DNA of 64,000 bases, taken from assembly GCA_905250115.1 (NCBI GenBank), contig CAJNOI010000187.1:1-64000 (forward strand). The letters are read 5' to 3'. Positions 13,001-23,949 of this stretch are shown here, one piece after another. Source of the stretch: Adineta steineri (lineage: Eukaryota > Rotifera > Eurotatoria > Adinetida > Adinetidae). The position numbers were made by a program, and so were the translations under genes. Position 1 is the first letter of the stretch. Each line of letters opens with the position of its first letter. The notes under the pieces are model-generated. The model made no database searches, was not told the DNA's origin, and was given only the letters and a program-made list of their open reading frames with translations.

Positions 13001-16000
13001 CACGAATTGAGCAGTTTCTTTCATCAAAAAATTTCAATGAAACAAATAAACAAAGTTTGTTTTTAAAGATTAAAACTTTAAAAAATATTTTCTTGTTTAG
13101 AAATTTTAAATCAAATTGATAGTATTTGTTCACTTCAACCATTTGATATGGATTTATCTATATTTGAAAAAAGAATTACTGACAAACAATACCAACGATG
13201 TAAGTTAATTTATAGTTTACTTCAAAAACGTCTTTTTTTTATATTAGGTCGAATTAAACTTGATCGATATCTTACAAATTATCATGAAGATTTTCGATAT
13301 TTTCGAAGTCAATTAAATAATGATAATCAATCTACTATTCATCCAATACTCGTCAGTGTATCAGAGCAACTTGATTCGTATGTATAATTACATAGGCATT
13401 ACAAACATGAAGTTTCAAAATGTTTTAATATACTGTAAAAAAAATAATTACAGAGATTATCGCATTGAGTTATAAGTGTGGGTTAGGGTCCGACAGGACT
13501 AGGTTTTTCCATCCCGATCCCGACCGTCTCTCACTCGGTCGATGGAAGTGAACCCAACTTTTCGTGAATCCAAGTTTTTTCAATCACCGTTTACACTATC
13601 AGAGCACTTCGATAGAGTTGACTGAAGTTCACGAAAAGTATCTACTCGCGAGTTGTACTTTCCGTGAACTTCAGTCGACTCTATCGAAGTGCTCTAATAG
13701 TGCAAACGGTGATTGAAAAAACGTGGGTTCACTTCTTTGAACCCTCTCACTCGACAGAAACCCGTCCCGATTCCGGTCCCGGCAAAATATTTTTTCGGAA
13801 TTTTCGATGCCGTTAACATTTTCTGTGAATACAATTCATCTGGACCTGGAACCCATTAAGGTATTTACTCGGGATTCTATAGTCCCTATCCCGTCCCGCC
13901 GGGAGTAAAGTCGGAATTTTGATCCTGCTCCCGACGGGCTAAGGATCGGGTTTGGGATAAAATAAAGATCAGGACAATCCCGCCTGATTCTAATGTAGAT
14001 GTAGCGAAAAGAGTATTTATCATCACCTACACTCCACCCTTTTTAGTCAAACATTTAATGATTTCGATAATATCGGAAGTTGTTCATATGAAATAATAAT
14101 TATTTGTTTTTTTTCGTCTAGTGATAATTTTTCTCCTGAACATGCTGTAGCTGATCTAGTCGAAGGTCTTGAATCCCAACGAACGAATGCTCAATTATGG
14201 TGTCTTTATCTTGAATTTTCCAGTTGGCATATGTCTTCTACTGAATTACAACATCTATGTTTTGCTGCACTAAAAAATTCTCAAAGTTATGATTTATTTT
14301 GGACGGTAAAAAACCCGAATCTTTCAAAAAAGAATTTATTAAATATTTGTTAATTATTAGATTTTTTACTTATGTACAAATAATTTAGAAGAATTAATTT
14401 CTCTCTATTTAACATTTATTCAATCAACTCAATTTGATTTTCATAATCCATCCTATGCCATATGTGAACTAGCTATGTTTCATGCTAATCTTGCATTAAG
14501 TTATGATCAAGCATATCAGACAATAAAAGTATATCCTATTATAATATAAATTTTTCTAAAAATGAAATATTTAGAATTATTTATCAAATTCTTTGCTTAA
14601 AGATGAACATCGAATATATCTTATCTTAATTTTATTATATATGTTTGTATTTGGTTCATACCCACGAAATCTTTATCAACAAATAGATGAAAATCGATTT
14701 ATTAAACCAATCGATGTTCGTAGATAACATTTATAATTCAAGTACAATGTCTTTATTTTATAGCTTGAACCATTTATTTGTCCTTGGTATGCATTATCGA
14801 ATTATACGCATTTACAGAATGAAATTGATCAGTTTTTTGATGATTTTATTAATTCTATGGAATTATTAGAGAATAATCTTGCTTTATTTATTAATAAACT
14901 TCATTACTTAAATGCAACAAAAAGGTTTGAATAATAATTTAATTTCAATTTTAATTCAAATAATCAATAGATTCAATGAATCACAATGTTATAATGAACT
15001 ACTACTTGAAACATTTCCATATTCAATTGAACTTTGGATCGAACTTTTAATAAATCCGGAATTATCTCAACATATTCCAGAAGTAGTTTTCCTTCGAAAT
15101 TATTTCGTAATAAAATATTCAATTTTAGACTCTTGAACGTGCGAGAAAAACAACAGGAATTTATTATGAATTTGTTTATTCATTGGTATTATTTAAATGT
15201 ATTATAGATTTTCTACATATGAAATAAATCTATTTTAGTCGTCAGTGATGAATATTGAAGAATTATTGAACAATGAAGCTATTCCAGCGAAAACATATCG
15301 TGAAAAATTCTTTTTTGATCTTTGTCATTTGTTGTGCGAATTTTTATTTTTCATAATTAGAACAAAAACAAAAACAAATCTGTTTTTTCTATATTTTCTA
15401 GGTTAAATTCAAATATTGAATTGAAAGAGAAGAAATTAGAGCAAAATATTCTACGATATAATGGAGAATTACGTGATATTGTTATACTTGAGTAAGATTT
15501 ATAAAAACAAAAATTTCTTATATTTATTTATTTGTTCAATTAGTATACTTTTTCATTTATCGGAATATTCAATTGGTGTACAACAGAAAATAATATTGAA
15601 AATTTTAAATTATTTATTAACAAATGATGATTATCATCAAAGAATATTAATACTTTATTCATTTTTTCGATTAATTCCAATGAGTCGAGTTTTTGATATT
15701 GTTATTGATTGTTTTCTTTCAATACATATCGATCAGTATGAATGGATTTTAAAACCGTAAGTTTAATTTTTGAAAAAAATGAGATCTATCTCTTTTTCTC
15801 TTAGATTTATATATCGTTTATTGGATGTTTCATTGAAAAAAGATCGAAATACGTTAATATGGATTCGGTTCGATGCATTTGCTAAACAATTGATATATAA
15901 TACTCAATGTCAAGAGATTTATGTCACGTATGTCAAATTTATTCCAACAGGTAAGCGATATTTTTGTTTATTTTTTTATTTATTAGCATTCTTCAACGGC

Positions 16001-17458
16001 TGATTACTTCAATGGAAGATAAAAATAAGGTAAATTATTCAACTTGTTTTTTTTTCTGTTTCCGAATAATGAATTTCATCGAAAAAATCTGATTAGAGAA
16101 CATAATAAAGAACCCAGAGGGGATGGAAATACGGGATTATTAGATGTTGCAAGCCGAAAAACAGTTTTTTCTACACGGTACCGTGACGATTCAAAAAAAC
16201 ATGGTCATTTTTTATTTTTATACATAAGCGAACAATAAAAATATTCTCTCATCCCGAGTTTTGTTCAGTTTTTTATACTCTTCCGAATGGTGTAGTTTCA
16301 TTTTAAAAACAAATCAAAATTTTATTAATTATCTAACTCCAATACAAATATATAACCAAGTATTAAAAATCTGTCCAACTTTTTCTCTCGTTTAATTTTT
16401 CGACTATAATATTGTCATTACTCAATGAAAATTAAAAAGTCTTTTTACCAAAATGATCAGTGAAAAAAACTCTACAAAATTCGTTTATGTGTAAAAAGAA
16501 ATATGACCATGCGTTTTTGAACCCTTACGGTAATACTCTTTCTTAAATAGTTGATTCTCCTCCACCGGAAAAAATTACTGGGTGCGTGCCTAGACATGGG
16601 CAAAATCAGGTTTTTTTAAGTTGGGAACCAGCAATAATTTTTTCTAGAATCGCATCGGAATCGTGAAAATCAATTTTAAGAATCGGCATTGGAATCGTCT
16701 ATGTTACAATTCTTTGAATTATAAGTTTTACCCGTTCCTTTCGTTTACATGAAAAACATTTAATTGTTATTATTAATTAATAGGTTCTTGTTTTTTTTAA
16801 TTATTTTTGTACTACTTTGAAATTATTCAAATCCAGAACAATTAATTTAAGATTTTAGTTTTTAAAACAATTATAACCAGAAATGGCACCGATACCAAAA
16901 TTTTTGTATTTTGAGATCGGAACCGGCAATAAGTTTTTTTAGAATCGCAATCGGAATCAGACTCGCCGATTCCGGTTCCGGTTCCGATGCGGTATCGCCC
17001 ATGCCTATGCGTGCCTGAGAGAATATGTCAAAATCTCAATGAGTTCTTACGCAATCTAGAATAATTTGATTTTTTTGGCTTCCTACGCTTGTTATTGTTA
17101 ACAGTATCATCGTACTTTCGTACTGATATGACTCAAAATTACAGCATTACTAAGACATTTAGCATTGATTAGACGTGTAACTAGACGATAGCTAGAGACG
17201 CTGATTAGTTGTTTCCCCCTTGAGTAGATTTCAGATATGACTATATCATAAAATCGCTGATATTTTTAATTAATCGAAATTTTTTATATATATTTTTCTC
17301 TTTCTGTTCGACTGTTTTATCCATTAAAGATTGCTCGTTTATGTCGTCTGTTCGAAAAACAATTTCCCAATTGTGGTATTATCTCTCAACAACTTCGACA
17401 AATTATTTTCAATTCAACGATGACTACAAACGATACTGGCACTACAATCATATCATAA
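10012..17458 (+). CDS. ZFC3H1: ZFC3H1-like zinc-finger/HAT-repeat protein
   Basis: Twenty-five exons keep frame to about 1419 aa: 10012-10272, 10328-10415, 10468-11606, 11656-11990, 12059-12233, 12284-12361, 12417-12497, 12554-12655, 12705-12748, 12785-12922, 12978-13054, 13101-13199, 13248-13377, 14122-14305, 14361-14528, 14575-14715, 14764-14924, 14971-15082, 15129-15185, 15239-15330, 15402-15491, 15544-15756, 15805-15927, 15987-16029, 17330-17458. The N-terminus is acidic and carries the ELNLRLNALRS helix seen in ZFC3H1. A polyproline region and a coiled coil follow (about residues 600-660). The diagnostic zinc finger CPYELQGSC...C..QH is at about residues 802-818, and helical HAT/TPR-like repeats fill the rest. 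ZFC3H1 is the scaffold of PAXT, which links MTR4 and the nuclear exosome to polyadenylated nuclear RNA. The donor at 14716 (GTTCGT) is atypical. Confidence 0.85.
13480..14010. mobile_element. Intronic insertion with a long internal palindrome
   Basis: Within the 744-nt intron between ZFC3H1 exons 13 and 14. Arms at about 13548-13640 and 13656-13732 are inverted copies around a 15-nt loop. Both carry TTCACG, AGAGCACTTCGATAGAGT and CAATCACCGTTT blocks. The flanking sequence is GC-richer than the rest of the window and full of CCCGATCCCG-like words in both orientations, suggesting a larger decayed inverted-repeat element with the palindrome nested inside. No coding capacity. Confidence 0.6.
16030..17329 (+). 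other. Last intron of ZFC3H1-like gene
   Basis: A 1.3-kb intron, far longer than the 45-75 nt typical of this gene. The excess is partly explained by the hAT-like element at 16591-17007. Short open frames inside show no domain. The final exon 17330-17458 restores the family-like C-terminal helix (ARLCRLFEKQFPNCG). Confidence 0.7.
16591..17007. mobile_element. hAT-type non-autonomous element (417 bp) with 8-bp TSD
   Basis: The termini are 11-bp inverted repeats, TAGACATGGGC at the left and TAGGCATGGGC (reverse complement) at the right. The element is flanked on both sides by the identical 8-mer TGCGTGCC (16583-16590 and 17008-17015). An 8-bp duplication with a TAG-starting terminal repeat is the hAT superfamily pattern. 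The interior repeats GGAATCG/GGAACCG-like words and has no transposase frame. Confidence 0.85.
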
Positions 17459-18180
17459 TATCTAGGGAAAAAGAAATGAGTAGTATTGATATTTATTAAG
17501 GGAAAGAAAATTTCATAGGCAAAATTCTTTCATTCTTCTAAAAAAAAATTTTCTTTCTTTATACTCTTTTGTTTTTTTCTTGCATGTCTTTCAAAATGGC
17601 TCTTGCTACCAATGGTTTATTTTTTGATTTTGTTATCGTCGATATGCACATATACATATATATATATATGTCATGAGTGTTATTTTTGTTTTATATTTCA
17701 AGCAACAGAAATGAAAAAAGAAGAAACAACAAACAAATACGAGTGATGTTCACTCAATTATGGATGTATACATGCGCATATTTTTTTTCGTGTTTTCATA
17801 TATACATACATACATATATATATATATATTTATGTTTTTACTCTAAAGATCATTGTGAAAACATTTGTGAGATAGATTTGAATAAAAATAACAGCAAAGA
17901 AAAAACTGATTTTTATCTAAAGAGAATGAACAAATTTGATCTATTAAATTATTTCTTTTGAATAACTGATGATAGATTGGAATTTCATTTGATGTTTCCG
18001 TGTCACGTAAGTGATTAATCGCTGTTTTTCTCAGATAAAGAATCCAAAAAAAAAACATGCCTATATTCAAATCTCATGTAATATGTTTTATCGCCATCCA
18101 AATTCTTCTAATCGAATGTAAGTATCTGTATTTTTTAAATATATTTTCACTGTAAAAAAAGAGAAGAGACATGATATAAA
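17459..18180. other. Intergenic region between convergent genes
   Basis: Lies between the 3' ends of the ZFC3H1-like and DGAT1-like genes. It has TA/CA microsatellite runs at about 17645-17670 and 17800-17830 and several A-rich stretches suitable for polyadenylation. Overlapping short frames on both strands show no domain. Confidence 0.5.
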
Positions 18181-19640
18181 CTAAGATTTATCTTTGACAA
18201 AATCTCGATAAAATAAATCTTGAATATAGAGAAGAATTGCAATTGGTTGAATCAGAATAAGTGATATCCATACAGCTACATTTCCATATGTTTTACTTTC
18301 ACTTCTAACTAGTCGTACAGCAAAACCCATTGGAACTTGAACCATCATTGCAAGAAAACTCCATGGACGGACCATACGTAACGGTACACTAATTAAATAC
18401 TAAATCCAAAAAAAAAAGAATATAATAATTTAATCGAAAAAAATCATAAATTACTTCATGGAAAAATGCACTTATAGCGAATACAACTAATGAACCAATT
18501 AGTTTATTAAAACCATAATGATCAACTAACGGTTTATAAACATGACGTTTACAAAAATCATGTACACTTGTATTCCAACGATTCCAAAATTCATATAAAT
18601 CAGTTGCATTCCACCAATCACGATAAAAAAGTCGATCACCAAAACATAATAATTCAGCAAGAAGATTTAATGTTGAATGAAAATAAACATAGAATAATAT
18701 TAACCATAGGAGATGATTTGGTAAAGCAAGACGTAGAAGACGTTCAATATTTTGTAATGCAGAATATTGATTAAGTGGTCGATCAAGTGTACGTAAAATC
18801 GGTAATATCCATTGTTGTCCAAGACAATATTGTAATGATAAAAGAACGAGAATTTCACCACAACGTCTTATTATAAATCGTATACGTATACGTGGTGATC
18901 GAGGAAAATTTAATTCATAACAAAGTGTTGGAGCAAACATAAAATAATAGAGATTTTTATATGTTAAATTATTTGGATAAACTACTGGATGTTTTGATAC
19001 ATTCGTAGATGATTCATGTGAATCTATGGTAAAGAAAATTTTAATTCGACGAAAAAAAAAATTTTTTGTTTTTTTCTTTACCATTTTTTTTCTCAATTAA
19101 AGCTTGTCGACATCGATGATTGATATGTACATAGGAGAATAGTTTTAAAAATACTATTGAATAAATACATACAGCAATAAATGCACCAACGGGATTTGGT
19201 TGACGATAATAAACATAAGCAGCTGGAAATATTAATATTGTAATAAAATTTAAAAATTGAAGACATATCCATTTATTTTTAGCTTTAGAATTTAATATTA
19301 ATGTATGACTTAGTTTTAATTGTAGTACAAATTCAAATATAATGAAGCAATTGACTAATAGAATAAGAAGTACCTTAAATAGAATAGTTGTTTTTTTTTT
19401 CGAATACATAAATAAATGAAGAATATAACTAACCGATGGCCAATTTGTTGGATCTTGTATAAATCTTAATGGCCAATCAAATTCGACTAATAAACCATAC
19501 TGAAGAATATTCTCTAGTACGAGACGACAACTTCCTAACGCCAGTATAACATAAAGTAGATTGAGAAAACCGCGATAATTTTCATAACCACTTGACGCTG
19601 ATAGCAATGATGGCCGTTCTACAACCGATCGTACAGACAT
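18181..19640 (-). CDS. DGAT1: Diacylglycerol O-acyltransferase 1-like (MBOAT family)
   Basis: Four exons: 19434-19640, 19082-19373, 18455-19023, 18181-18399, giving 428 aa in frame. Very hydrophobic, with about eight to nine membrane segments. Diagnostic MBOAT/DGAT1 motifs are FYRDWWNA and FWNRWN, and the AFFHE motif, whose His at about residue 355 is the expected catalytic residue. It continues across the last splice site as YLISVPLRM, as in animal DGAT1. The enzyme makes triacylglycerol from diacylglycerol and acyl-CoA in the ER. It is shorter than human DGAT1 (about 488 aa), mainly at the N-terminus. ACAT/SOAT is less likely given the FYRDWWN context. Confidence 0.92.
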
Positions 19641-21210
19641 ACTAACGAGTTAGATATCAAATGTGTACAAGAAAGAAAAAATAGATACCTTGATGACATG
19701 GCATATCAACGAGAGAAGTCATTTCTGTTCGTTAGAACAAAAGAAAATAAATTGTGATACTGATTGTATATAGATGTCTATATATGTGTAAGAGAACAAC
19801 AAAAATAAAAACGTAATGTGTGTGTATGATAAAATGTAAGATAAATTGTATGACATCATCTTATCTTTTGATTATGCAAGTTTAAAGTTGTATAAGTATA
19901 CGAAAAACTTGCGATTTTATTTTTATTGTAAAACATAAGATAGATATTATTTAATAGTTTCTTTTTTTGTACTATAAATTATTTAGAATTATGTAACTTT
20001 TAATTTCATTTTTCTGAGAATAGCAACTTTGAAAATATTACGTTTCATATGAAACATTAAGAATGATTGTTTGTACTACATTTAACATAGCAAAATAAAC
20101 TTTCTATGTTATCTTTATATGACGTATATTAAAAGATAAGTTGTTATCATTTTATCCGAAAAACTTTTGAAATAGACCGGCCAATTAATTATTACGTCGA
20201 TAAGTTTTTTTCTATTAATTAATTCATTTGTATTATTTGAAGAGTTTTCTTTTGATCGAAACTAATGTCATTGTTTATTACTAAAAGAATGTAAGTTCTT
20301 CTATCATATAATATTTACAATTAACAACTATAATAAGATACGTATGAACACTTAACATGTATCTATGTCATCATTTCTATTGTTTCGATAAGTCAACTTT
20401 TATTTTGATGACAAGAAAATTTTCTCTTCTTCTCCTCCTCCTCTCTCTCGTTCAAGTTGTTATTATCAGAAAAAAGATTCATTGAAGATTATTTCTGCTT
20501 TCATCAATCTATACTTGAATAAAAATAATAATATAAAAAGAAATCATATTCTTTTCTTTTTGCATGAGTACATTACATATATATAGAAATTTATCGATAA
20601 TAATTTCCTTTTCGTTATCAATTAACGAAGATTCAATTTAAAAGGTAACAGATTTGATAATAATATTACTAAATATGTTATTAGCTTATTTTTCTTCTAT
20701 ATTACATTTAGTAAAATAATTAGATGATAATCCTCTAGGGTATTTTTATTCTAGACTCGATCTCTTATCATTTTTCTTATGTCGATCAGGATCAATCAAG
20801 CTGTGCTTTTCCGGAAAGTCGCTATGAGAATATGAAAGTATCCAAAAAAATGGGCATGAGTGTGAATAACAGAGTGTTGTTGAATTTTTTTGTGGAGGAG
20901 GATGAATACTAAAGTAATGAGAAAAATAAGATGAAAAAAAAAAAGAATCATATAAGAGACGAGATATATAACTATTGAGTGTTCGTTAGAAGATAGCGAG
21001 ATGTCACATTATATATATATATATACATATCTTCTTCTTTCAATAAAATAATAATTTGATAAATTACTCACTAGTACCTATGTTGTCAGTAAATCATTTG
21101 CGGATTTTAACATGTAAATGTAGAACGTAAGTATTATTTTTTTTGTGTTATGGCATCAGCTGTAATAGATATATATGTATGTGATGGTATGAATGAGTAA
21201 AAAAAGAGAT
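19641..21210. other. Intergenic region
   Basis: 1.57 kb of A/T-rich DNA between the DGAT1-like start and the tRNA gene. No gene, long repeat or RNA was recognised. It has a CT-rich patch at about 20425-20455 and a TA run at about 21013-21028. Confidence 0.5.
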
Positions 21211-21281
21211 GCCCCCACGCAGGATCGAACTATGGACCTCCAGTTTACAAGACTGGCGCTCTACCACTGAGCTATAGGGGC
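21211..21281 (-). tRNA. tRNA-Thr (anticodon TGT)
   Basis: Read on the minus strand, the 71-nt sequence folds as a cloverleaf. The 7-bp acceptor stem (GCCCCTA with TGGGGGC) contains one G-U pair. The D arm is GCTC...GAGC. A 5-bp anticodon stem CCAGT/ACTGG flanks the loop CTTGTAA. The T-loop is TTCGATC. The T stem has one mismatch and one wobble. The internal A box (AGCTCAGTGGTAGAGC) and B box (GTTCGATCC) are present, so it should be transcribed by RNA polymerase III. No intron. Confidence 0.93.
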
Positions 21282-21589
21282 TATGGAAATCAAAAATGAC
21301 CATTAAAATTTCCAATTGGCTAAAAAATTGAATTTTTGTTTTTGAGATGTTATAAACTCTAAATATATTTCAATTGCCTTGAGATTATATGAAAAAGAAA
21401 GAGAAATGTATACAACAAATCTGATGGAGTACCAAAATAAGAAGACAAAAGAACCCTAATATTTTTAATATCCGCAATCATTTCTTCTATTTCATATATA
21501 TATATATTCTCTTTGTTTTTCTTATTTCATATAATATCAATTTATAGATTTTTCCTACAACTTTTATTCTAAGACAAAATAATATAATA

Positions 21590-22128
21590 ATGATGCCATC
21601 AAATATTATCATTTTACAATTCTCTATTACTTTTCTTCTCATGATGACATTTTCATCAACAACTATTATACCTCAAACAACAGAAATGTTATCGGAAACT
21701 TCCCAGTCCTATCATGATGAGGTAATTCATATTATTTATTAGAAATAATTATTTAAATTTACAAAAAACATTTCTAGCATAAACCAACTGCTGATATTGA
21801 AAATTATCATCATAAACTTCATGGTGTTCCAATAGCTTCAAAACATATTGCTTATACAAATGATGATAGTCCAAGTGAAGAAGAATATGACATTGATTAT
21901 CTTCCAATTTATCATTATGAAGCATTTCAACATGAATTAAACAACAACAACAAACGAGAAACAGATGAAGGTACTGGTGGTGAAAATCGTGCATGGGCAA
22001 TACCATATCGATTTGGTAAACGAGCTGCTATGCCCTATCGATTCGGTAAACGAGCTGCTATGCCATATCGATTTGGTAAACGTGCTGGCATGCATTTTCG
22101 ACTTGGAAAGAAAAGTGCCTCATTGTAA
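21590..22128 (+). CDS. RFamide/RLamide-type neuropeptide precursor
   Basis: Two exons, 21590-21721 and 21778-22128, give a 160-aa prepropeptide. Residues 1 to about 27 form a hydrophobic signal peptide. A spacer rich in acidic and His residues ends at a KR site, and the C-terminus carries four tandem amidation/cleavage cassettes: ...AWAIPYRFGKR, AAMPYRFGKR twice, and AGMHFRLGKK. Cleavage at KR/KK and amidation through Gly would release three PYRF-amides and one HFRL-amide. The layout matches FMRFamide-like precursors of protostomes, signalling through GPCRs. The ATG at 21593 is an equivalent start one codon later. Confidence 0.9.
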
Positions 22129-23949
22129 AAACTCAGACACAATTATTGTGGAATATGAGAAAATTTTATGTAGTATGTTAATCATAAGAAATTATGGAAT
22201 TTATTGAATTTTCAAATATATATTGTAATGTATTTTTTTGCATTATACAATTCCATAAAGAATCATTTATTGATATTGAAAATCATTTGTTTTTTTTTCG
22301 TTAATTATAATTCATGCTTTTCAATATGCACGCATTTAAACAAATTGATATTTTCCAACAGGAATGTAGTCCGGAAAGCCAATGGCAGATAGAAGGACGC
22401 CTACTTTCTTTTTTTTACTTATTTTAAGCTTCTACAAAAAAGGAAAAAATTATTTCCATACGGAACGCAACAAGAAATAATCCTCTAAGTTAATAAATCA
22501 AGCACACGAGAATGGAATAAAACCTGCTGTTTGTAAATCACAAATTCATTCTTCGTTTAACAATTTTTTTTCAAATGACTAATCTTTTGTTCTACTTTGA
22601 TTTTATTGTTATGCAATCAGATTTTTATATGATTAAGTCAATATTCTTTTCAATCAGTTTTGTTAATGCAAACAAAACTTCTTTCTTTAGAAAAAATCTC
22701 ATAATCCATTGAAATGCACTTAAAGTATGACTGCATACATTTATTCTTCACCTTTTTTTCTCTATTTCTGATACATTCAAGTTTATTATTGCCCTAAAAG
22801 ATTTTTTTCAAGTATTTATATAGGATCACATAAGAACAAATACTCTTTAATTGTTCACATAGAACAAATTGAACGTCTGTTTCTTTCTCTATTTCAAATC
22901 GAAAAATGTTATTTAGAATAGACATCTGCTCATAATCAGAATCGAACTGAAAAAAAGAAAAATCTCTCTTCTCACTATGTCAATAATGTATAGATTCGAG
23001 TGTGTTTTTTCCACCTTATAGTAATTTGCATCCATTCTTGCAATAGAATAGAAATGTGTTGTTATATTCTCAAAAAAATCTAATAAAAATAATCGAAGGA
23101 TTTTTTTTCGAGTAGGAAAGAAACAGTATTATTAAGATTATTCCCTCCGGTCATATTACATGATGTGCTAATTTTATTCTCGATGTCTATATTGCGTACT
23201 TTACTTTCGAGAACTAACAGACATACTCTCGTATGTATGTGTATCATCTTAGTACATCCGGTCACACGAGTGTATCATCGACAATAAGAGACGAACGAAA
23301 AGACAATGCTTATAATCGATCGTTATAATACAAGTATCTATTTATTCTACTAGTAGAGAGTGTACATTCGATAGTAAATATAAAGACGAGAGTAGTCTGC
23401 ATTAGATGACTCGTATAATTATTTATGGTTCTAATCAATCTAGTTGGTAAAGACAAGGTAAGTATTTCTTTAATAACAATAATAAATTGTTCATGTCAAT
23501 TTTTTATTTGCTTAAACTTTTATTAAGTCGTACAAACTTCATTTTATTATTAAAAGAAAATACTATCTAGATTATTTATTTTAATATATTTCTACGACAT
23601 TTTTTTTGTTTTTAAAATATATAAAATCATCAAAACTCTATTTGATCGTAGTAGAAAAGAAGAAGAAGAAGAAAAAAATTTGAAACCTTATTGATGCAAG
23701 CAAGAAAGAAAACTCTTTATCTGAGACGACATATTTCTTTTCTTTTTATTTTCCTGTACTATTTTTATCACATAGAAAAAAAAGAAGAAAGATCGACGAC
23801 TACATCAATGCTAGTAAATGAGAAAAAATTTCTCGTGCCATTTTCTCTTCTCCTATTCAAATATATGTTTTACAGAAGAAAAAAAAAGACTATTGATAAT
23901 ATGTATTTAAGATAAAATCTTCTGCTATTACGTACTCTTATATTCATGT
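22129..23949. other. Intergenic region, possible 5' noncoding exon
   Basis: No coding gene was recognised. At 23459 a good donor (AAG/GTAAGT) follows a stretch without an open frame. It could end a 5' noncoding exon of the downstream DUF229 gene. Short frames at 23080-23265 and 23691-23915 have no features. Confidence 0.35.

Noticed and set aside
15928..15965. Donor at the later GTAAGCG in ZFC3H1 exon 23
   Set aside because: It would leave a 34-nt intron and shift the frame to a stop; the upstream GTATGT at 15928 gives a normal 59-nt intron and keeps frame.
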